Of a stretch of DNA of 64,000 nt, positions 59,331 through 64,000 are shown piece by piece. The stretch lies in NCBI GenBank assembly GCA_965224795.1, contig CBDDAE010000002.1, forward strand, positions 620,001 to 684,000. Direction: 5' to 3'. Numbering within the stretch: position 1 is the first letter of the stretch; the number at the start of each line of letters is the position of its first letter. The DNA comes from NVTR01 sp036480115 (GTDB lineage: Bacteria; Pseudomonadota; Alphaproteobacteria; Rhodobacterales; Rhodobacteraceae). The notes below the pieces were generated by a model. It worked only from the letters and a program-made list of their open reading frames with translations. It was not told the origin of the DNA and made no database searches. Position numbers and translations under genes: made by a program.

Positions 59331-60136
59331 TTTGCAGGGTTATCCGCCCAGAACTCCCTTATTTTTTCGGCTACCTGGACGGCATGGGTGATGGGTAACA
59401 TGTGACTTGCGTCCGCTATCTTGTGGCGGGTTACTTTTGGCAACCGTTCCGACAAGCGCGACTGAATTGTATCGATAATTGGGGGAGATTGTGATCCCTC
59501 CAGCAACAACACTGGTTGTTGCAACTGTTCAAGTCGACCCGATACCAATACCCCTGCCGGGTCTTCAAAAATAGCCGTAGCATGGGCCGCAATCAGGTGG
59601 ATACGTTTGGTTGCAGATAGCTTTTGTGGTTCGGGTAAATTTTCCCACGGGGTCCCATCCCCCCATATCTGAATAAATTCACGGGTTGCAGTTTCTTTTT
59701 CTCCGGCCTGCATGGCCTGTACAAAAGGGGCGAATTCTGCTGCATGCTGTTCAAAAGCAAGGGTGCCTTGTGTGGCAGCAAAATACACTGGTTCGATCAA
59801 AGTAAGACTGCGCACCAGCTCCGGGTTTTTAACCGCCAGCCTGAGTGCCACCGTTGCCCCAAATGAATGGCCAATTATATCAATTGGAGTGTCAATGAAA
59901 TCAATCGCCATAGCGGTGCAAATGGTCTGAAACTCTCCACGGTCATCCCAATCACCGCTTTTGCCATGCCCCGGTAGATCAAAACAGATAAACTGGCCGA
60001 TGGTTTCCAGCTGTGAAATTACACCATTCCAGGACCCCTGATGGGCCAGCGAGCAATGGACCATCAACGCCTGACGATCCCCTGCCCCTTTGGTTGACCA
60101 AAAGGTAGGAAAGCCACCACGGATATCGGTTGGCAT
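59327..60136 (-). CDS. Alpha/beta-fold hydrolase
   Basis: A 269-residue hydrolase: VHCSLAHQGSWNGVISQLET near the N-terminus, nucleophile in IIGHSFGATVALRLAV (GHSFG), Asp/acid region around LLEGSQSPPII, and His in IADASHMLPITH. Substrate unknown. Its ATG overlaps the stop of the HCCA-isomerase gene (TGATG), so they are coupled. GTG at 60139 is less likely. Confidence 0.92.
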   Translation of the reverse strand: MPTDIRGGFPTFWSTKGAGDRQALMVHCSLAHQGSWNGVISQLETIGQFICFDLPGHGKSGDWDDRGEFQTICTAMAIDFIDTPIDIIGHSFGATVALRLAVKNPELVRSLTLIEPVYFAATQGTLAFEQHAAEFAPFVQAMQAGEKETATREFIQIWGDGTPWENLPEPQKLSATKRIHLIAAHATAIFEDPAGVLVSGRLEQLQQPVLLLEGSQSPPIIDTIQSRLSERLPKVTRHKIADASHMLPITHAVQVAEKIREFWADNPAN

Positions 60137-60735
60137 CACATTTTGCCGGACAGGTGCACATCCAGATAGTCCAGCCTGTCATGCCCCCAAAACCGCTGAT
60201 CGGTATCGGTTATATAAAACGGCGCCCCAAATACACCCCGTTTCACGGCCTCTTCCAGATTTGCACTGTAGGTTTCGGCACCGGCCAACATGCCACTGTC
60301 TGACAGGGCCGGGTCAAACCCGGATTTCTCAAGACAATCCCGCACAACTGCGTCATCGGCAATGTCACGGTCTTCGGCCCAGACAGCGCGTAAAAAGGTG
60401 CGCGCCAAAAGACCAACATCACCACCACCCGCAGATTGCGCCGCAATCACTGCATAGGATGACGGGGCAGGATTGACCGGTAAAAATGCTGGCTTCGGAT
60501 TTATTTCCAATCCCGCATGTTTGGCGTTTCGAACCAGTTCCTGCATCCTGTATTCTTGGCGCGAAATATGGCGCTCAGCCGGTGCAATGCCACCGGTTCT
60601 GGAAAACAGAGCTAATAGGTCCAATGGTTTATAGGCAATTGTTGCACCATGTTTCTGGGCGACTTTTTCAAGCCCATCATTGGCAAAATATGCAAACGGC
60701 GACATTGTCGCAAAATAATAGTCAATATGGATCAT
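60136..60735 (-). CDS. 2-hydroxychromene-2-carboxylate isomerase-like (DSBA/kappa-GST family)
   Basis: A 199-residue thioredoxin-fold protein: IDYYFATMSPFAYFANDGLE (catalytic Ser in SPFAY), then KHGATIAYKPLDLLAL, and FGAPFYITDTDQRFWGHDRL at the C-terminus (GxPxF and WGxDRL). HCCA isomerases act with glutathione in aromatic degradation; others have unknown substrates. ATG 60735 with AGAGG upstream; the frame to 60879 is leader. First gene of a pair with the hydrolase. Confidence 0.93.
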   Translation of the reverse strand: MIHIDYYFATMSPFAYFANDGLEKVAQKHGATIAYKPLDLLALFSRTGGIAPAERHISRQEYRMQELVRNAKHAGLEINPKPAFLPVNPAPSSYAVIAAQSAGGGDVGLLARTFLRAVWAEDRDIADDAVVRDCLEKSGFDPALSDSGMLAGAETYSANLEEAVKRGVFGAPFYITDTDQRFWGHDRLDYLDVHLSGKM

Positions 60736-60835
60736 TTTAGAACCTCTTCCACCACATGTTGTTTGCAAGATGGTAACGGGGTGGTAAGCGGTGTCAACGA
60801 CGCTGCTGTCACAATTTCGACCGGGGAAATCTGCC

Positions 60836-61858
60836 ATGCCAATCGTCACTGAGCCCAAATTAATTTCGGGTAACGCCAATCGTCCACTTGCTGAAGCGAT
60901 GGCTCGGCGAATGTCATTGCACCGGGGAGTTAACGTCAGTCTTGTCGACGCCAGAGTTGAACAATTTAACGATCAGGAAATCTTCGTAGAAGTGTTTGAA
61001 AACGTCCGCGGTGAGGACATGTTTATCATACAGCCGACGTCAAACCCAACCAATGACAACTTGATGGAACTGCTGATCATTGCAGATGCGCTGCGGCGTT
61101 CATCGGCGGATCGGATTACAGCAATTATACCGTATTTTGGCTATGCCCGTCAGGATCGACGCACCAAAGCGCGCACGCCAATCTCGGCAAAACTGGTAGC
61201 AAACTTGATTGTAGAGGCCGGGATTGAACGGGTTCTAACGATGGACCTACATGCTGCACAAATTCAGGGGTTTTTCGATATTCCGGTGGATAATCTTTAT
61301 GCTTCGCCGGTTTTTGCGCTGGATATCGAACACCACTTCAACGGCAACAAAAAGGATCTGATGATTGTGTCACCTGATGTTGGTGGTGTGGCGCGGGCGC
61401 GCGAATTGGCCAAACGCATTGATTGCCCATTGTCGATTGTCGATAAACGCCGGGGCAAACCGGGTGAGATTGCCGAAATGACGGTGATCGGCGACGTGAA
61501 GGGCAAAAGCTGTGTAATTGTCGATGACATCGTTGATACGGCGGGAACGTTGTGCAAGGCGGCCGAGGTTTTGATGGAGCAAGGCGCCAAAGAGGTACAC
61601 GCCTATATTACCCACGGGGTTCTGTCGGGGCCAGCGATTGAGCGGGTGTCAAATTCTGTGATGAAAAGTCTTGTGATTACAGATTCCATTCAGCCAACAG
61701 AGGCTGTTAAATCCGCGAAGAACATCCGTATTGTGCCGATTGCACCGCTATTTGCCCAGGCCCTGCTAAATATCTGGAGCGGTACCAGCGTTTCGTCATT
61801 GTTTAACCACGAAACCCTTGGGCCGATTTATGGTGGAATGTATTCCACCGACGATTAA
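60836..61858 (+). CDS. prs: Ribose-phosphate pyrophosphokinase
   Basis: A 340-residue enzyme making PRPP from ribose 5-phosphate and ATP. LISGNANRPLAEAMARRMSL, GYARQDRRTKARTPISAKLV, MDLHAAQIQGFFDIPVDNLY and the PRPP loop VIVDDIVDTAGTLCKAAEVL are diagnostic. GGGGAAA precedes ATG 60836. Slightly longer than the 315-residue E. coli enzyme, as often in Rhodobacterales. Confidence 0.97.
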   Translation: MPIVTEPKLISGNANRPLAEAMARRMSLHRGVNVSLVDARVEQFNDQEIFVEVFENVRGEDMFIIQPTSNPTNDNLMELLIIADALRRSSADRITAIIPYFGYARQDRRTKARTPISAKLVANLIVEAGIERVLTMDLHAAQIQGFFDIPVDNLYASPVFALDIEHHFNGNKKDLMIVSPDVGGVARARELAKRIDCPLSIVDKRRGKPGEIAEMTVIGDVKGKSCVIVDDIVDTAGTLCKAAEVLMEQGAKEVHAYITHGVLSGPAIERVSNSVMKSLVITDSIQPTEAVKSAKNIRIVPIAPLFAQALLNIWSGTSVSSLFNHETLGPIYGGMYSTDD

Positions 61859-61865
61859 TCGGGCG

Positions 61866-62216
61866 TTATTCAACATCCCAATCATCTTCGTCTGAAAGTT
61901 CTCCAATTGCCAACCAATCGGCCCGAACCCGTGCGACACGGGTATCGCCCCAGGTTTGGAACAAAATTGTAAACCCTTCCTCTGTTACATCGGTAGCCGA
62001 CACATCTGCGCGCGGGCTGGTTTTCTGGTCCAAATCCCACATTGAAAGTGACACCTGCACCGACGGAGGTAACGCAAAGGCTTCGTCAAATTTCACATTC
62101 TTGCGAAGCTTGCGCATTCCGTCGCCAGTCCACATCACGCCGCCATCCTGAAAATCCGAAAACAAAACCAACGAGCCCTGATCGACCCCTATATGTCCGC
62201 GCTTGAGCCGTTTCAT
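61866..62216 (-). CDS. H-type lectin domain protein
   Basis: A 116-residue protein with LKRGHIGVDQGSLVLFSDFQ, RKNVKFDEAFALPPSVQVSL then SMWDLD, TEEGFTILFQTWGDTRVARV, the H-type lectin (discoidin II-like) pattern. The position next to atpC is usual in Rhodobacterales. The acidic C-terminus is SDEDDWDVE. It is probably an intracellular beta-sandwich; the ligand is unknown. Confidence 0.88.
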   Translation of the reverse strand: MKRLKRGHIGVDQGSLVLFSDFQDGGVMWTGDGMRKLRKNVKFDEAFALPPSVQVSLSMWDLDQKTSPRADVSATDVTEEGFTILFQTWGDTRVARVRADWLAIGELSDEDDWDVE

Positions 62217-62235
62217 TCATACATCCTAAAACCAA

Positions 62236-62260
62236 AAGGGCCCCGATACTCGGAGCCCTT
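62236..62260 (-). terminator. Terminator of the ATP synthase operon
   Basis: On the minus strand AAGGGCTCCGA, a 3-base loop and TCGGGGCCCTT form an 11-pair stem (one G-T pair) followed by TTGGTTTT, about 22 bases after the atpC stop. Good intrinsic terminator. Confidence 0.75.
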
Positions 62261-62281
62261 TGAAAACGATAACTGCATGTA

Positions 62282-62692
62282 CTACTGACGAACTGTCAGA
62301 CCAAATTCTTCGGCGGCACTGGTTAGATCGGCCACCAGTTTCAATGCCGCATCAGAGGAGTCCGGCGTTGCTGAATCGCGCGCCGCTTTCGCATCAGACA
62401 TCAAGCCATCCAGAACGTCCTGCGTGACTTCTTCGCGCGGCATTGCCTGTTCAGCCAGCACAGATGTGCTGGTTGCAGTGATTTCAGCAAATCCACCGGT
62501 AACCAGATAGTCTTGCGTGCCTTCAGCACTGACGACCCGCAGTAAACCGGGGCGCAATGTGGTAATTGTCGGCGCATGGTCCGGCATCGCCGTCATGTCG
62601 CCTTCAGCCCCGGGGATTTGCACTTCACTGGCCTGCACCGAGGCCAGCATGCGTTCCGGGGATACCAGATCAAATTGCATTGTATCGGCCAT
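62282..62692 (-). CDS. atpC: F0F1 ATP synthase subunit epsilon
   Basis: A 136-residue central-stalk subunit: MADTMQFDLVSPERMLASVQ, GAEGDMTAMPDHAPTITTLR, VTGGFAEITATSTSVLAEQA, then a helical C-terminus. Couples rotation to ATP synthesis and can inhibit hydrolysis. GGGGCGA precedes the ATG; 9 bases after atpD. Confidence 0.96.
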   Translation of the reverse strand: MADTMQFDLVSPERMLASVQASEVQIPGAEGDMTAMPDHAPTITTLRPGLLRVVSAEGTQDYLVTGGFAEITATSTSVLAEQAMPREEVTQDVLDGLMSDAKAARDSATPDSSDAALKLVADLTSAAEEFGLTVRQ

Positions 62693-62701
62693 GTTCGCCC
62701 C

Positions 62702-64000
62702 TTATGCCGCTGCTGCAGCCATTTTCTCGGCTTTGGCTATCACTTCATCGATACCACCGACCATATAGAATGCACCTTCTGGCAAGTGATCATATTCACC
62801 GGCCACAACGGCCTTGAACGAAGAAATTGTGTCTTCCAGCGAAACCTGTTTGCCGTCCGAACCTGTAAATACTTTTGCGACATCAAAAGGTTGGCTAAGG
62901 AAGCGTTGGATTTTCCGAGCACGTGCCACAGTAAGTTTATCTTCCTCTGACAATTCATCCATGCCCAAAATGGCGATGATGTCCTGCAAAGATTTATAGC
63001 GTTGCAAGATACCCTGAACGTCGCGGGCAACCTGGTAATGCTCTTCACCCAGAATTGCCGGATCCATCAGACGGGATGTTGAATCCAGCGGATCAACGGC
63101 CGGGTAAATACCCAGTTCCGAAATTGCGCGCGACAAAACCGTTGTCGCGTCAAGGTGGGCAAATGATGTCGCCGGTGCCGGGTCGGTAAGGTCATCGGCG
63201 GGCACGTATACGGCCTGCACAGATGTAATTGATCCGGCTTTGGTGGACGTAATGCGTTCCTGCATCTGGCCCATATCTGTGGCCAGCGTGGGCTGATAGC
63301 CCACAGCGGACGGGATACGACCCAAAAGGGCGGACACTTCGGAACCGGCCTGGGTAAAGCGGAAGATGTTATCAACGAAGAACAACACGTCAGCGCCGGT
63401 TTCATCGCGAAATTGTTCGGCCAGTGTCAGGCCGGACAGTGCCACACGCATGCGGGCACCGGGAGGTTCATTCATCTGGCCATAAACCAGCGCGATTTTA
63501 GATTTTTCCAGATCGTCGGGGACGATAACGCCCGATTCAATCATTTCGTGGTAAAGGTCGTTGCCTTCTCGAGTCCGTTCGCCCACACCGGCGAACACCG
63601 ACACGCCCGAATGCACCTTGGCGATGTTGTTGATCAATTCCATGATCAGAACCGTCTTACCAACGCCGGCACCGCCGAACAGGCCAATTTTGCCGCCCTT
63701 GGTGTATGGGGCCAGCAAGTCTACAACTTTGATCCCAGTGACGAGGATTTGGGATTCAGTTGCCTGGTCTTGAAACGCAGGAGCATCTTGGTGGATAGCG
63801 CGGCGAGATTTTGTTTTGACCGGGCCTTGTTCGTCCACAGGTTCGCCGATGACATTCAGGATACGGCCCAGGGTTTCAGGGCCAACAGGCATTGAAATGG
63901 GTTCACCCAGATCGGTAACTGCTGTACCACGTACCAGACCTTCGGAACTGTCCATGGCGATGCAACGAACGGTATTTTCGCCCAGGTGCTGGGCTACTTC
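62702..64000 (-). CDS. atpD: F0F1 ATP synthase subunit beta, 5'-truncated by window edge
   Basis: 432 residues visible; the N-terminal roughly 40 lie beyond 64000 (the first visible residues are EVAQHLGENTVRCIAMDSSE). P-loop GLFGGAGVGKTVLIMEL, ALVYGQMNEPPGARMRVALS, DVLFFVDNIFRFTQAGSEVS, and the signature PAVDPLDSTS. Catalytic subunit of F1. The internal ATG at 63955 is not a start. Followed by atpC and the operon terminator. Confidence 0.98.
   Translation of the reverse strand, partial: EVAQHLGENTVRCIAMDSSEGLVRGTAVTDLGEPISMPVGPETLGRILNVIGEPVDEQGPVKTKSRRAIHQDAPAFQDQATESQILVTGIKVVDLLAPYTKGGKIGLFGGAGVGKTVLIMELINNIAKVHSGVSVFAGVGERTREGNDLYHEMIESGVIVPDDLEKSKIALVYGQMNEPPGARMRVALSGLTLAEQFRDETGADVLFFVDNIFRFTQAGSEVSALLGRIPSAVGYQPTLATDMGQMQERITSTKAGSITSVQAVYVPADDLTDPAPATSFAHLDATTVLSRAISELGIYPAVDPLDSTSRLMDPAILGEEHYQVARDVQGILQRYKSLQDIIAILGMDELSEEDKLTVARARKIQRFLSQPFDVAKVFTGSDGKQVSLEDTISSFKAVVAGEYDHLPEGAFYMVGGIDEVIAKAEKMAAAAA

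Noticed and set aside
1..64000. CRISPR arrays, prophage, complete insertion sequences, rRNA and tRNA genes
   Set aside because: No regularly spaced direct repeats, transposase, integrase or structural phage gene, and no rRNA or complete cloverleaf was seen while reading both strands by eye.

Overview
The window reads as chromosomal DNA of an alphaproteobacterium of the order Rhodobacterales (Roseobacter-type). This is inferred from gene content and order: DUF1150 beside Hsp20, YdcH-purE-purK, Lrp divergent from trxB, YbjN-proC-csaA, an H-type lectin gene beside atpC, DUF1467 beside methylmalonyl-CoA epimerase, a Sat-CysC fusion and two Hint-domain proteins. Coding density is high. There are no rRNA genes, tRNA genes, CRISPR arrays, complete transposons or prophages that I can see. 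Both window edges cut genes: a SnoaL-like gene at the left and atpD at the right.

Layout. Positions 1-7.7 kb are the most accessory part: a SnoaL/LuxR/DoxX cluster, an ornithine cyclodeaminase-like enzyme, then rimO flanked on both sides by AT-rich minus-strand genes. On the left these are a HAD hydrolase and a membrane protein; on the right is an HTH plus DUF3644-like protein with a HEPN-type RX4H motif. Each AT-rich block starts about 65-70 bp from a copy of a GC-rich structured repeat (3961-4035 and 6809-6950). 7.7-20.4 kb is mostly house-keeping and transport: globin, amidohydrolase, M48 lipoprotein, DMT and MFS exporters, a ZIP metal transporter behind a Fur-like box, an HDAC-family enzyme, nitroreductase, CysZ-like protein, methylmalonyl-CoA epimerase, a response regulator, a tiny pilin-like peptide and a Hint protein. 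20.4-34.8 kb holds aspS (with an unusual AT-rich in-frame insertion), a GT87-like membrane protein, carB, a PLP sulfur-amino-acid enzyme, a DUF4198/HupE divergent pair, a CII-like regulator, thymidine kinase behind nested hairpins, and the YbjN-proC-csaA-hydroxyacid dehydrogenase operon.

35-50 kb holds a PKD/beta-helix surface protein, ubiK, the lgt-midA-pgeF operon, a second Hint protein lacking the usual catalytic Cys and His, Lrp/trxB, sat-cysC, cytochrome b561, the Hsp20-DUF1150 pair behind a clear RpoH-type promoter, and purE-purK. 50-64 kb holds groES-groEL with CIRCE and a terminator, a manganese-type pyrophosphatase, a run of metabolic genes (D-cysteine desulfhydrase-like, HAD IIA, MaoC, ribF, YcgN, threonine aldolase), prs, and the end of the ATP synthase operon (atpD partial, atpC) with its terminator.

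Genes are tightly packed. Many neighbours overlap by ATGA, GTGA, TTGA or TGATG junctions, and five convergent pairs share one CTAA or CTAG stop tetranucleotide. The most unusual signals are the repeat-associated AT-rich cassettes around rimO, the aspS insertion, the mutually exclusive hairpins before tdk, and the catalytically degenerate Hint protein. All functional statements come from motif recognition by eye; no database search was run.
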